Assembly (NCBI RefSeq): GCF_003515065.1
Contig: NZ_QXGH01000027.1
Span: forward strand, 1-64,000
Reading direction: 5' to 3'
Source: Nocardioides immobilis
GTDB taxonomy: Bacteria > Actinomycetota > Actinomycetes > Propionibacteriales > Nocardioidaceae
DNA length: 64,000 nucleotides
Of the stretch, positions 16,437 through 25,311 are shown piece after piece. A program made the translations under genes and the position numbers. Positions within the stretch are counted from its first letter, which is position 1, and each line of letters opens with the position of its first letter. The notes under the pieces are model-generated. The model saw nothing but the letters and a program-made list of their open reading frames with translations, did not search any database and was not told where the DNA came from.

Positions 16437-17704
16437 CCGACGGAGTCGACTGGGCTGCCCGGGCAGCCGCGCTGGACGCCGCCGACCCGCTCGCGTCGTA
16501 CCGCGACGCCTTCGTCACGACCGGCGAAGTGATCGCCTACCTCGACGGCAACTCGCTCGGTCGACCCCTCCGCGCCACCCGCGAGCGACTCGCCGGGTTC
16601 GTCGACGGGCCCTGGGGCGACCGACTGATCCGCGGCTGGGACGAGGGCTGGATGGCCGCCCCGACCGAGCTCGGCGACACCATCGGCCGGGTGTGCCTCG
16701 GCGCGGCGCCCGGCCAGACCGTGGTCGCGGACTCGACGACGGTGCTGCTCTACAAGCTGGTGCGGGCCGCGGTCGACGCCCAGGTCGGTGCGGAGCCGGG
16801 CCGGACCGGGATCGTCATCGACACCGACAACTTCCCGACCGACCGGTTCGTCGTCGAGGGCGTGGCGGCCGAGCGCGGCCTCGAGCTGAGCTGGATCCGT
16901 CCCGACCCCGACGCAGGTGTCACGCCAGAGCAGGTCCGGGCGGCCGTCTCGGAGCGTACGGCGCTGGTCCTGCTGAGCCACGTCGCCTATCGCTCGGGGC
17001 AGATCGCCGACGTCCGCGCCATCACCGAGATCGCCCACCAGGCCGGCGCGCTCGTGCTCTGGGACCTCTGCCACTCGGTCGGCTCGGTCGAGGTCGCCCT
17101 CGACGAGCACCAGGTCGACCTGGCCGTCGGCTGCACCTACAAGTACCTCAACGGCGGGCCCGGGGCGCCCGCGTTCGCCTACCTCGCGCAGCGCCACCAC
17201 GGCCGGCTCCGGCAACCCGTCCAGGGCTGGATGGGCGCTGCCGACGTGTTCGCGATGGCCGAGCGCTACCAGCCGGACGACGGCATCCGCCAGCTCCTCA
17301 GCGGCACCCCGCCGATCGTCGGGATGCTGCCGATGCGGGACATGCTGGCGCTGATCGACGAGGCCGGGATGCCCGCCGTCCGCCGGAAGTCGGTTGCCCT
17401 GACCGGCTTCGCGGTCGAGGCAGCCGACGCGCTGCTGTCGCCGTACGGCGTCCGCCTCGCCTCGCCGCGCGACCCCCGGGTGCGCGGCAGCCACGTCACC
17501 CTGGACCACCCGGACTTTCGTCAGGTGACCGCCGAGCTGTGGCGTCGCGGCGTGATTCCGGACTTCCGTCCGCCGCACAGCCTGCGGGTCGGCCTGTCTC
17601 CGTTGAGCACCTCGTTCGCCGAGGTCGCCGCCGGCCTGTCAGCCGTCGCCGAGGTGCTCAGTCCTCGGCGTCCTTCTTCTTCTTCTCCGTCTCCCACAGC
17701 TTGA
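16433..17704 (+). CDS. kynU: Kynureninase
   Basis: The 423-residue PLP enzyme cleaves kynurenine to anthranilate and alanine. It has YLDGNSLGRPL near the N-terminus, SHVAYRSGQ, LWDLCHSVGSVEV (PLP-contact Asp) and the Schiff-base Lys in VGCTYKYLNGGPG. The C-terminal domain shows the IPDFRPPHSLRVGLSPLSTSF pattern of the family. GTG start overlaps the kynA stop. The last 47 bases (a Ser-rich, probably non-conserved tail) overlap the convergent lipoprotein gene. Confidence 0.94.
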   Translation: MTDGVDWAARAAALDAADPLASYRDAFVTTGEVIAYLDGNSLGRPLRATRERLAGFVDGPWGDRLIRGWDEGWMAAPTELGDTIGRVCLGAAPGQTVVADSTTVLLYKLVRAAVDAQVGAEPGRTGIVIDTDNFPTDRFVVEGVAAERGLELSWIRPDPDAGVTPEQVRAAVSERTALVLLSHVAYRSGQIADVRAITEIAHQAGALVLWDLCHSVGSVEVALDEHQVDLAVGCTYKYLNGGPGAPAFAYLAQRHHGRLRQPVQGWMGAADVFAMAERYQPDDGIRQLLSGTPPIVGMLPMRDMLALIDEAGMPAVRRKSVALTGFAVEAADALLSPYGVRLASPRDPRVRGSHVTLDHPDFRQVTAELWRRGVIPDFRPPHSLRVGLSPLSTSFAEVAAGLSAVAEVLSPRRPSSSSPSPTA

Positions 17705-18728
17705 GCTTCTCGTCAGCGGTCACGGTGAGCCGTTCCCGTCCGTCCCAGGTTCCCCAGCTGTTGAGCATCGTCAGCTTGTAGGTGAGCTTGACGACGAGCG
17801 GACCCTGCTCGACGTCGTCCTCCGGAACCTCGAAGACCACGTGGGCGGCGGCATTGCAGCCGAAGCCGCTCGGGCACTGGTCGCTCTCGTCCTCGGTCGA
17901 CAGCCGGTACGCGGGCTCCTCGCCGTCGATCTCGGCCTTCAGCTTGGCGTTCCGGCCGGCGTAGCGAGCGCCGCTCCCGAACAGGTCGGTCTCTGCATAG
18001 ACGCCCAGCTCCGTCGACACGGTCAGGGCGAGCCACATGCTGCCCTCGGGGGCCCACTCGCCGGCGGCGTACGGCGTCAGCACCGGCCCGACCAGGTCGC
18101 AGATGAACTCGGCGTTGACGGTGCGGGTGTCGAACCAATCCGCCTCGTCGCACGGCTTCTTGCGCAGCTTCTCGTCCTCGATGTCGTAGAGCGGGGCCGC
18201 CCGGTCCTCGTCGCGCGATCCGGTCTCGAGGTCGATCGACTGGGTGACGCCGTCGAACTCGATCTCCAGCGACCGCTCCTCGGCGTTGCCGTCGACGACG
18301 ACGTAGAAGGACTCGCCACCCTCCGCCGCCGGGTCGGGCGGGCGCAGTCGGTACTGCTCGTCGTCGGTCACCAGCTCGACGATCGGCGTCTGGTTGGTGG
18401 CGAAGATGCCGTCGAGCCGGTCCGAGCTCCAGGGGTCGTACTGCCAGGTGATCGGCACCAGGACCGTCCCCGCCGGGGCGTCGACCTCCTCCCGGATGCG
18501 GGTCTCGTCGGCTGTTGCGCTGTCGACGGGCTCGGCGGCGTGGATCAGCAGCCGACCGGTCGGGAGTGCCACGTCGGCCTCCTGGCCGTCCTCGAACTGG
18601 TTGTCCGCCCGGGCCTGGATGACGTCGCCGGCCTCGGGGGCCTGCGATTCCTCGTTGCACGCTGCGAGCAGCGAGGTCAGCACGAGGACGAACGAGCCGA
18701 TGACTGCGCGCGCCTGCATGCTGCCCAT
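17658..18728 (-). CDS. Secreted lipoprotein, unknown function
   Basis: The 356-residue protein has a lipoprotein signal: hydrophobic IGSFVLVLTSLLAAC with a lipobox (LAAC) near residue 24, so it should be anchored to the outer face of the membrane. The mature part is acidic with a central beta-rich region and a basic Lys-rich tail (TEKKKKDAED). Cysteines in KKPCDEAD, AEFICDL and DQCPSGFGCN may form disulfides. The ATG at 18728 has AAAGGGG about ten bases upstream; ATG 18719 is an alternative. I do not recognise the family. It is convergent and overlapping with kynU, and divergent from the SCP2-like gene. Confidence 0.7.
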   Translation of the reverse strand: MGSMQARAVIGSFVLVLTSLLAACNEESQAPEAGDVIQARADNQFEDGQEADVALPTGRLLIHAAEPVDSATADETRIREEVDAPAGTVLVPITWQYDPWSSDRLDGIFATNQTPIVELVTDDEQYRLRPPDPAAEGGESFYVVVDGNAEERSLEIEFDGVTQSIDLETGSRDEDRAAPLYDIEDEKLRKKPCDEADWFDTRTVNAEFICDLVGPVLTPYAAGEWAPEGSMWLALTVSTELGVYAETDLFGSGARYAGRNAKLKAEIDGEEPAYRLSTEDESDQCPSGFGCNAAAHVVFEVPEDDVEQGPLVVKLTYKLTMLNSWGTWDGRERLTVTADEKLKLWETEKKKKDAED

Positions 18729-18748
18729 TGTTGCGGACGTCCCCTTTG

Positions 18749-18754
18749 TAGGCT
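18749..18754 (+). promoter_or_regulatory. -10 box (TAGGCT) for the leaderless gene at 18762
   Basis: TAGGCT ends seven bases before GTG 18762, within a 33-base divergent gap. The spacing fixes the start of the short downstream gene. Confidence 0.5.
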
Positions 18755-18761
18755 CGCTCCC

Positions 18762-19121
18762 GTGCCCTCCCGACTGCGTCCTGCCGATCCTGTGGACGTC
18801 TCCCGGGCGTTGGCCGGCGTCTCCGGGGGTACGGCGGACCGCGCCGAGCTGCGGCTGCTGACCAAGCACTTCCTCGCCCTCCTCGAGGAGCGGGCGCCGG
18901 GCCGGTCGGTTGAGGTGCGGGTGCCGCCCTTCGCCGCCGTGCAGGTGATCGAGGGCGTCCGGCACACCCGCGGCACGCCGCCCGCGGTGATCGAGACGGA
19001 CGCCGAGACCTGGGTCGCGCTCGCCACCGGTGAGCTCGCCTGGGCCGACGCCCTCGCGAGCGGCCGGGCGCAGGCCAGTGGCGAGCGCACCGACCTCTCG
19101 CCGTACCTCCCCCTCGGTTAA
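18762..19121 (+). CDS. Sterol-carrier-like (SCP2/MDMPI C-domain type) small protein
   Basis: This 119-residue protein contains RSVEVRVPPFAAVQVIEG, TPPAVIETDAETWVALATGE and LAWADALASGRAQASGER, a pattern of the bacterial SCP2-like domain in which a hydrophobic ligand pocket is formed by a small alpha/beta fold. Such sterol-carrier-family genes commonly sit beside purF in actinobacteria. Its role is not established. The start is GTG 18762, set by the adjacent -10 box. It is followed by a peptidase gene with its own promoter overlapping this gene's stop. Confidence 0.7.
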   Translation: MPSRLRPADPVDVSRALAGVSGGTADRAELRLLTKHFLALLEERAPGRSVEVRVPPFAAVQVIEGVRHTRGTPPAVIETDAETWVALATGELAWADALASGRAQASGERTDLSPYLPLG

Positions 19122-19124
19122 CGT
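19119..19124 (+). promoter_or_regulatory. -10 box (TAACGT) for the M20 peptidase gene
   Basis: TAACGT overlaps the preceding stop codon (TAA) and ends six bases before ATG 19131, a leaderless arrangement. Confidence 0.5.
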
Positions 19125-19130
19125 GACGCC

Positions 19131-20477
19131 ATGACGATGGCGAGTGACGAAATCCGGACCCGGGTCGCCAGCGTGCTCCCGGGCGTTCGCAAGGATCTCG
19201 AGGACCTGGTCCGGATCCAGTCGGTGAGCGCGGACCCCGAGCGGCTGGACGAGGTCGAGCGCAGCGCGCAGGCCACCGCGGCGCTGTTCCGGGCCGAGGG
19301 CGTCGACGCCCGCATCGTCCGCGCGTACGACGGCGCGCCGCCCGCGGTGATCGGCGAGAAGCGCGGTCCCGAGGGGGCTCCCGTCGTACTCCTCTACGCC
19401 CACCACGACGTGCAGCCCGAGAACGACCCCGCCGACTGGGACAGCCCGCCGTGGGAGCCGACCGAGCGCGACGGGCGCCTCTACGGCCGCGGCGCGGCCG
19501 ACGACAAGGCCGGGATCATGACCCACATCGCCGCGCTCCGGGTGCTCGGTGACGAGCTGCCGGTCACGGTCCGGCTCTTCATCGAGGGCGAGGAGGAGGT
19601 CGCCAGCGCGACCCTCCCGCAGCTGCTCGAGCAGTACCTCGACGACCTCCGTGCCGACGTCATCATCATCGCCGACTCCGGCAACTGGGACATCGGCGTC
19701 CCGGCGCTGACGACCAGCCTGCGGGGCCTGGTCCGGGTCAACGTCGAGGTGCGCACCCTCACCCACGCCGTCCACCAGGGCATGTGGGGCGGGCTGGTGC
19801 CCGACGCCGTCATGACCCTCGCGCGGCTGATCGCCTCCCTGCACGACGACGACGGCAACCTGGCCGTCGAGGGCCTGGTGAGCGGGCCCGCCGCTGACGT
19901 CGACTACCCGGAGGAGCGGCTCCGCACCGAGTCCGGCGTCGGGCCCGGCGTCGAGTGGATCGGCTCCGGCCCGAAGGTCGAGCGGCTGTGGACCCAGCCG
20001 GCGCTCTCGGTCATCGGCCTCGACGCCCCCAAGGTCGACGGCTCCTCCAACACCCTGATCCCGGCCGCGCGCGCCCGGCTCGCGCTCCGCACCGCGCCGG
20101 GGGAGACGTCCGCGAACGCCGTCGCCTGCCTCCAGCAGCACCTCGAGAAGCACGTCCCGTGGGGCGCGCAGCTGTCGATCGAGGTCGTCGACACCGGCGA
20201 GCCGATCGCGCTCGACGTCACCGGCCCGGCGTACGACGCAGCCCGCTCGGCCTTCGCCGAGGCCTGGGGCGGCACCGAGCCGGTCGACATGGGCGTCGGC
20301 GGGTCCATCCCGTTCATTGCGGAGTTCCTCGACGCGATGCCCAGCGCGAGCGTGCTGGTCACCGGCGTCGAGGACCCCGACACCCGCGCGCACGGCGCCA
20401 ACGAGGGCCTCCACCTGGCCGAGTTCGAGAAGGTCCTGGTCGCCGAGGCGCTGCTGCTGAGGAACCTCGGCGCCTGA
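19131..20477 (+). CDS. M20-family metallopeptidase (dipeptidase)
   Basis: The 448-residue protein has the M20 zinc ligands in order: VVLLYAHHDVQP (His and Asp of the HxD motif), GRGAADDKAG (bridging Asp), FIEGEEEVAS (catalytic and metal Glu pair), IIADSGNWD (metal Asp) and HGANEGLHLAEF (final His). The central lid domain spans about residues 195-330 and carries the LRGLVRVNVEVRTLTHAVH segment typical of dipeptidases. It probably cleaves short peptides in the cytosol. The start ATG lies six bases after a -10 box. Confidence 0.88.
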   Translation: MTMASDEIRTRVASVLPGVRKDLEDLVRIQSVSADPERLDEVERSAQATAALFRAEGVDARIVRAYDGAPPAVIGEKRGPEGAPVVLLYAHHDVQPENDPADWDSPPWEPTERDGRLYGRGAADDKAGIMTHIAALRVLGDELPVTVRLFIEGEEEVASATLPQLLEQYLDDLRADVIIIADSGNWDIGVPALTTSLRGLVRVNVEVRTLTHAVHQGMWGGLVPDAVMTLARLIASLHDDDGNLAVEGLVSGPAADVDYPEERLRTESGVGPGVEWIGSGPKVERLWTQPALSVIGLDAPKVDGSSNTLIPAARARLALRTAPGETSANAVACLQQHLEKHVPWGAQLSIEVVDTGEPIALDVTGPAYDAARSAFAEAWGGTEPVDMGVGGSIPFIAEFLDAMPSASVLVTGVEDPDTRAHGANEGLHLAEFEKVLVAEALLLRNLGA

Positions 20478-20538
20478 TTCGTCAAGGCGTGGTCCATCCC
20501 ACGCGTGCGCCGAAGCGGGGATGAGGCCGTCCGGTCGT

Positions 20539-20544
20539 TAGACT
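20539..20544 (+). promoter_or_regulatory. -10 box (TAGACT) for leaderless purF
   Basis: TAGACT ends seven bases before GTG 20552. The start fixed this way places Cys directly after the initiator, as required for PurF. Confidence 0.6.
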
Positions 20545-20551
20545 CCAGCAC

Positions 20552-22012
20552 GTGTGCGGCGTATTCGGCGTCTGGGCCCCCGGTGAGGACGTTGCGAAGC
20601 TCACCTATTTCGGCCTCTACGCGCTCCAGCACCGCGGCCAGGAGTCAGCGGGCATCTCGGTGAGCAACGGGCGCCAGATCCTCGTCTACAAGGACATGGG
20701 CCTGGTCTCCCAGGTGTTCGACGAGAACACGCTCGAGTCGTTCGCCGGCCACCTCGCCGTCGGCCACTGCCGCTACTCCACCACCGGTGCGAGCACCTGG
20801 CAGAACGCGCAGCCGACGTTCCGTCCCACCGAGCACGGCTCGATCGCGCTCGGTCACAACGGCAACCTGATCAACACCGCCGCGCTCGCCGAGATGGTCG
20901 CCGACCTGCCGAGCGACGAGGGTGAGCTCGACATCCACGCGCGCAACCTCGAGGCCGAGACCAACGACACCGGCCTGGTGACCGCGCTCCTCGCCCACCA
21001 CCCCGACCAGTCCCTCGAGGCCCGGGCGCTCGAGCTGCTGCCCAAGGTCGACGGCGCGTTCTGCTTCGTCTTCATGAACGAGGACACGCTGTACGCCGCG
21101 CGCGACCCCGAGGGCATCCGCCCGCTCGTCCTGGGCCGCCTCGACCGCGGCTGGGTCGTCGCGAGCGAGAGCGCTGCGCTCGCCACGATCGGTGCCAGCG
21201 TGGTCCGCGAGGTCGAGCCCGGCGAGCTGCTCGTGATCAACGAGGGCGGCCTGCGCTCCCACAAGTTCGCCGAGCCGCGGCGCAAGGGCTGCGTGTTCGA
21301 GTACGTCTACCTCGCCCGCCCCGACGCCACGATCGCCGGTCGTAGCGTCCACGAGGGACGGGTCGAGATGGGGCGGCGGCTGGCCAGGGAGTTCCCGGTC
21401 GAGGCCGACCTGGTCATCCCGGTGCCCGAGTCCGGCACGCCCGCGGCCTCCGGCTACGCGCTGGAGAGCGGGATCCCGTTCGGCCAGGGCTTCGTCAAGA
21501 ACGCCTACGTCGGACGCACCTTCATCCAGCCCAGCCAGACCCTCCGCCAGCTCGGCATCCGGCTCAAGCTCAACGCTCTCGAGCACATGATCCGCGGCAA
21601 GCGGATCGTGGTCGTCGACGACTCGATCGTCCGCGGCAACACCCAGCGGGCCCAGATCCGGATGCTCCGCGAGGCGGGTGCGGCCGAGGTCCACGTGCGG
21701 ATCTCGAGCCCGCCGGTGAAGTGGCCGTGCTTCTACGGCATCGACTTCGCCACCCGCGCCGAGCTCATCGCCAACGGGCTCGACGTCGACGAGATCGCCT
21801 CGAGCGTCGGCGCCGACAGCCTCGGCTACATCTCGCTCGAGGGGATGGTGGAGGCGACCGGCCAGGAGCAGCAGAGCCTGTGCACCGCCTGCTTCACCGG
21901 CGAGTACCCGATCGCGCTCCCCGACGAGAACCTGCTCGGCAAGCACCTCCTCGAGGCGACGCTCACGTCGAACGTCCACGGCGAGGCGCTGCCCGTCTAC
22001 AACAACCCGTAA
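20552..22012 (+). CDS. purF: Amidophosphoribosyltransferase
   Basis: The 486-residue enzyme makes phosphoribosylamine from PRPP and glutamine, the first committed purine step. Residues 1-3 read Met-Cys-Gly: the Cys becomes the N-terminal glutaminase nucleophile. GVWAPGEDVAKLTYFGLYALQHRGQES and GHCRYSTTG are class II amidotransferase motifs. The C-terminal half has the PRPP loop VVVDDSIVRGNT and a cluster of cysteines (GCVFEYVY, SLCTACFTGEYP) that fits the iron-sulfur type of PurF. Followed by purM after 11 bases. Confidence 0.95.
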   Translation: MCGVFGVWAPGEDVAKLTYFGLYALQHRGQESAGISVSNGRQILVYKDMGLVSQVFDENTLESFAGHLAVGHCRYSTTGASTWQNAQPTFRPTEHGSIALGHNGNLINTAALAEMVADLPSDEGELDIHARNLEAETNDTGLVTALLAHHPDQSLEARALELLPKVDGAFCFVFMNEDTLYAARDPEGIRPLVLGRLDRGWVVASESAALATIGASVVREVEPGELLVINEGGLRSHKFAEPRRKGCVFEYVYLARPDATIAGRSVHEGRVEMGRRLAREFPVEADLVIPVPESGTPAASGYALESGIPFGQGFVKNAYVGRTFIQPSQTLRQLGIRLKLNALEHMIRGKRIVVVDDSIVRGNTQRAQIRMLREAGAAEVHVRISSPPVKWPCFYGIDFATRAELIANGLDVDEIASSVGADSLGYISLEGMVEATGQEQQSLCTACFTGEYPIALPDENLLGKHLLEATLTSNVHGEALPVYNNP

Positions 22013-22023
22013 GGATCCGCGCC

Positions 22024-23115
22024 TTGCCCAACCCGGCCGACTCAGCAGACCAGTCCAGCTCTGGGGCGTACGCCCGCGCCGGCGTCGACATCGACGCCGC
22101 CGACCGGGCCGTCGACCTGATGAAGGTCTGGGTCGAGAAGGCACGGCGCCCGGAGATGCTGGGCGGTCTCGGTGGCTTCGCCGGCCTGTTCGACGCGAGC
22201 GCGCTGACGTCGTACAAGCGGCCGCTGCTGGCGACCTCCACCGACGGCGTCGGCACCAAGGTCGCCGTGGCGCAGATGATGGCCAAGCACGACACGATCG
22301 GCTTCGACCTGGTCGGCATGGTCGTCGACGACCTCGTCGTGTGCGGTGCCGAGCCGCTCTTCATGACCGACTACATCGCCACGGGCAAGGTCGTGCCCGA
22401 GCGGATCGCGGCCATCGTCAAGGGCATCGCGGAGGCGTGCGTGGAGGCCGGCTGCGCCCTCGTCGGCGGGGAGACCGCCGAGCACCCCGGCCTGCTGGCG
22501 CCTGACGAGTACGACGTCGCCGGCGCCACCACCGGCGTGGTCGAGGCCGACGCCCTCCTCGGGCCGGGCCGGGTGCGGCCCGGCGACGTGGTGATCGCCA
22601 TGGCGTCCAGCGGCCTGCACTCCAACGGCTACTCCCTGGCGCGGCACGTCTTCTTCACGCAGGCCGGCTGGACCGTCGACCGGCACGTCGACGACCTCGG
22701 CCGGACGCTCGGCGAGGAGCTGCTCGAGCCCACCCGGATCTACACGAAGGCCGGTCTCGCGCTGGCCCGCGAGACCCGGACCCACGCGATGGCACACGTC
22801 ACCGGGGGCGGGCTGGCCAACAACCTGGCCCGGGTGATGCCCCCCGAACTGCGCGCGACCCTCGACCGCGCCACCTGGCAGCCCGCACCCGTCTTCGACG
22901 TGGTCCGCACCCTCGGCGACGTGTCGCAGGCCGACCTGGAGGCCACGCTCAACTGCGGCGTCGGCATGGTCGCCCTGACCGCCCCGGACTCCGTCGACGC
23001 TGCGCTGGCCCGGTTGGCGGACTTCGGGATCGACGCCTGGGTGGCCGGCGAGGTCGACGTCGATCCGGATCTGAAGGGCACTGTCAGGCTGGAGGGCCAG
23101 CACCCCGGTTGGTGA
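22024..23115 (+). CDS. purM: Phosphoribosylformylglycinamidine cyclo-ligase (AIR synthetase)
   Basis: The 363-residue ATP enzyme closes the imidazole ring (FGAM to AIR). Motifs: SSGAYARAGVDIDAADRAV, LLATSTDGVGTKVAVA, VNDLVV-like VDDLVVCGAEPLFMTDYIATG, ALVGGETAEHPG, ASSGLHSNGYSLAR and MAHVTGGGLANN. The start is TTG 22024, chosen because AAGGA at 22011-22015, overlapping the purF stop, is spaced eight bases from it and because the product then has normal PurM length. It is probably in one operon with purF. Confidence 0.94.
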   Translation: MPNPADSADQSSSGAYARAGVDIDAADRAVDLMKVWVEKARRPEMLGGLGGFAGLFDASALTSYKRPLLATSTDGVGTKVAVAQMMAKHDTIGFDLVGMVVDDLVVCGAEPLFMTDYIATGKVVPERIAAIVKGIAEACVEAGCALVGGETAEHPGLLAPDEYDVAGATTGVVEADALLGPGRVRPGDVVIAMASSGLHSNGYSLARHVFFTQAGWTVDRHVDDLGRTLGEELLEPTRIYTKAGLALARETRTHAMAHVTGGGLANNLARVMPPELRATLDRATWQPAPVFDVVRTLGDVSQADLEATLNCGVGMVALTAPDSVDAALARLADFGIDAWVAGEVDVDPDLKGTVRLEGQHPGW

Positions 23116-23257
23116 TCTGGGAGACATTCCGCGCCGAGATGGCATCTCGGTGTGCGGGAACACCCACCCAGCAGGTAGCGTTGGCCCCACGAAGACTATG
23201 TATCAGTAGTCCGGGGCGCCGCGCGTCCCGGCCAAGTGTGCGAGGGGGCTGGACCCT

Positions 23258-23440
23258 ATGGGCCGCGGCCGAGCTAAAGCGAAGCAGACGAAGGTCGCGC
23301 GCGACCTGAAGTACCGCACTCACGAGACCGACCTCAGTGCCCTGGCGCGAGAGCTCCATGGCGACGAGGGCGAGTCCGAAGCGGTGGATGTCGAAGAACT
23401 CGACAAGTGGTCGGATTACACCGGCCCTCAGCGCGACTGA
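23258..23440 (+). CDS. DUF3073 protein
   Basis: This 60-residue protein has a basic N-terminus (MGRGRAKAKQTKVARDLKY) and an acidic C-terminus ending DKWSDYTGPQRD, the standard DUF3073 plan. It occurs next to purM in many actinobacteria. Function unknown; the charge pattern suggests a nucleic-acid or ribosome partner. A G-rich ribosome site (GAGGGGG) precedes the ATG. The 140-base upstream gap contains no other gene that I can see. Confidence 0.85.
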   Translation: MGRGRAKAKQTKVARDLKYRTHETDLSALARELHGDEGESEAVDVEELDKWSDYTGPQRD

Positions 23441-23463
23441 CCTCTCGCCCCTGACGGGACAGA

Positions 23464-23494
23464 CGACCCGGCCATGATCACCACGGCCGGGTCG
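23464..23494. terminator. Hairpin between convergent DUF3073 and dehydrogenase genes
   Basis: A perfect ten-base stem (CGACCCGGCC / GGCCGGGTCG) with an 11-base loop and no T-run sits between two convergent genes, a typical actinobacterial bidirectional terminator. Confidence 0.7.
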
Positions 23495-23516
23495 CCCTGA
23501 GTGGTGCGCCGCGCCG

Positions 23517-24641
23517 TCAGCCCAACCAGATGCCCCGCAGCCGGCCGACCTCGAGCATCCGTTGCTCGGCGATCCGGTCGGCCGCGGTGGCCGTCGGCAC
23601 GCCGTCGGTCTTGGCGCGCTCGAGGATCGCGCGGGTGGTGTCGTAGATGCGCGCTGACCGCAGCCGGGCACGCTCGAAGCTGAAGCCCTCGAACTCGTCA
23701 GCGACCTGGATCAGGCCGCCGGCGTTGACGACGTAGTCGGGGGCGTAGACGATGCCGCGGTCCTCGACGAGCTTCTCGACGCCGGGGTGCGCGAGCTGGT
23801 TGTTGGCAGCGCCGCAGACGATGCGCGCCGTCAGCTCGCCGACGACAGCGTCGGTCAGCGCGCCGCCGAGCGCGCAGGGGGCGTAGATGTCGAGGGGTGC
23901 GGCCACCATCGCCTCGGTCGACTCCGCGACCCGGACGCCCGGGTGCTCGTCGCGGACCCGGTCGATCGCGGCCGGGGTCACGTCGGTGATCACCACGTCG
24001 GCCCCGGCGTCGACCAGGTGGGTGACGAGATGGCGCCCGACCTTGCCCACACCCGCCACGCCGACGGTCCGCCCGGTCAGCACGTCAGCCGGGTCGGCGT
24101 CGCCCCAGACCGACTCGGCGGCGGCACGCAGGCCGCAGAAGACGCCGTACGCCGTCAGAACGCTGCTGTCGCCCGCACCGCCGTGTGCCTCGGTGCGACC
24201 GGTGACGTGGGAGGACTCGCGCGCCACCACGTCCATGTCCTCGCTGAACGTCCCGACGTCGCACGCGGTGATGTAGCGCCCGCCGAGGGACTCCACGAAC
24301 CGGCCGTAGGCACGCAACAGGGCCTCGGTCTTGTGCTTCGCCGGGTCGCCGATGATCACTGCCTTGCCGCCACCGAGATCGAGCCCGGCGACCGCGGCCT
24401 TGTAGGACATGCCCCGGGACAGCGCCAGCACGTCGGCGAGCGCGGCTGCGGTCGAGGGGTAGGGGTGGAAGCGGGTGCCACCGAGCGAGGGTCCGAGGGC
24501 GGTGGAGTGGATCGCGATGATCGCGCGGAGGCCGCTGGCCGGATCGGTGGCGAAGACGACCTGCTCGTGCTCGAGACCGTGCTCGAGGAGGTCGGTGGCG
24601 GGTACGTCGGGCAGGGTCGGGGTGCTGCTGCGCTCGGACAT
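23517..24641 (-). CDS. Glu/Leu/Phe/Val dehydrogenase (leucine- or valine-type)
   Basis: The 374-residue enzyme oxidatively deaminates an amino acid with NAD. The N-terminal domain has GPSLGGTRFHPY, LSRGMSYKAAVAGLDLGGGKAVI (substrate Lys and catalytic Lys) and ITACDVGTFSEDMD (catalytic Asp). The Rossmann motif is TVGVAGVGKVGRHLV. The short length and these motifs match leucine/valine/phenylalanine dehydrogenases rather than glutamate dehydrogenase. In Streptomyces a valine dehydrogenase gene lies in a similar context near purM, which favours branched-chain substrates. Upstream, GTCC-N7-GGAC (24722-24736) flanks a possible -10 and may be a regulator site. Confidence 0.85.
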   Translation of the reverse strand: MSERSSTPTLPDVPATDLLEHGLEHEQVVFATDPASGLRAIIAIHSTALGPSLGGTRFHPYPSTAAALADVLALSRGMSYKAAVAGLDLGGGKAVIIGDPAKHKTEALLRAYGRFVESLGGRYITACDVGTFSEDMDVVARESSHVTGRTEAHGGAGDSSVLTAYGVFCGLRAAAESVWGDADPADVLTGRTVGVAGVGKVGRHLVTHLVDAGADVVITDVTPAAIDRVRDEHPGVRVAESTEAMVAAPLDIYAPCALGGALTDAVVGELTARIVCGAANNQLAHPGVEKLVEDRGIVYAPDYVVNAGGLIQVADEFEGFSFERARLRSARIYDTTRAILERAKTDGVPTATAADRIAEQRMLEVGRLRGIWLG

Positions 24642-24787
24642 GAGAAGCCGCTTTCTTGTTCAGCCACGGGGGTGGTGTGGCGGGGTTGTCACCGGCGTGC
24701 GGGGGTGGTGCCCGCCGATGTGTCCAACGATAGGACGTTGACGCCGGTACGCCCACGCGGCGGCGCGATCCGATCCCGTCGGCGCGG

Positions 24788-25231
24788 CTAGAGCGGGGCG
24801 GCGCGCCGCTCGGCGAGGAGGGCCAGACGGCGAAGCGTCTCGCTGTTGCGCCACGTCAGCAGGGGATCCCGTACGGGCTTGGGGATCATCCGGGCGAGTC
24901 CGACCGCGGCGTCCTCCTCGATCACCACCTCGGTGTCCTCCCCACGCGGCTCCAGCCGGAAGGTCACGTCGGCCTCGCCGGTCGGCCACGCCCGGGCGCG
25001 CAGGCGCAGCACGGTCGGCGGGTCGCACGCGACCACGGAGGTCGTGTCGTCGATCAGGGCGGGCCAGACGCCGACCGAGTGGTGGAGGCGCGAGCCGGCT
25101 GCCGGCCAACCGGCATCGACGTCGCGCATCCGTGAGGCGCCGACGACGAACAGTGGATAGAGCCAGCCGTCCGACAGCACCGCCCAGACCCGATCGGCCG
25201 AGGCCCGGACGGTACGGCGATGGGTGCTCAT
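24788..25231 (-). CDS. SRPBCC (START-like) family protein
   Basis: This 147-residue protein begins with HRRTVRASADRVWAVLSDGWLYPLFV, the helix-grip entry of polyketide-cyclase/SRPBCC proteins. Alternating strands follow (SRLHHSVGVWPALIDD, VLRLRARAWPTGEADVTFRLEP), then a long C-terminal helix (DPLLTWRNSETLRRLALLAE). These proteins bind hydrophobic ligands in a deep cavity; the ligand here is not known. It ends 146 bases from the dehydrogenase start on the same strand. Confidence 0.75.
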   Translation of the reverse strand: MSTHRRTVRASADRVWAVLSDGWLYPLFVVGASRMRDVDAGWPAAGSRLHHSVGVWPALIDDTTSVVACDPPTVLRLRARAWPTGEADVTFRLEPRGEDTEVVIEEDAAVGLARMIPKPVRDPLLTWRNSETLRRLALLAERRAAPL

Positions 25232-25311
25232 GGTGCCGCCTGGAGCGTGGTCGTCATCAGCGGCCGTTACCCCACCCGGCCGGGCCGCATACCGCCGAGC
25301 GGCGGAACCTG

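Noticed and set aside
17658..20414. A 918-codon minus frame
   Set aside because: The lipoprotein start at 18728 has a ribosome site and signal peptide; the upstream part is antisense to the SCP2-like and peptidase genes.
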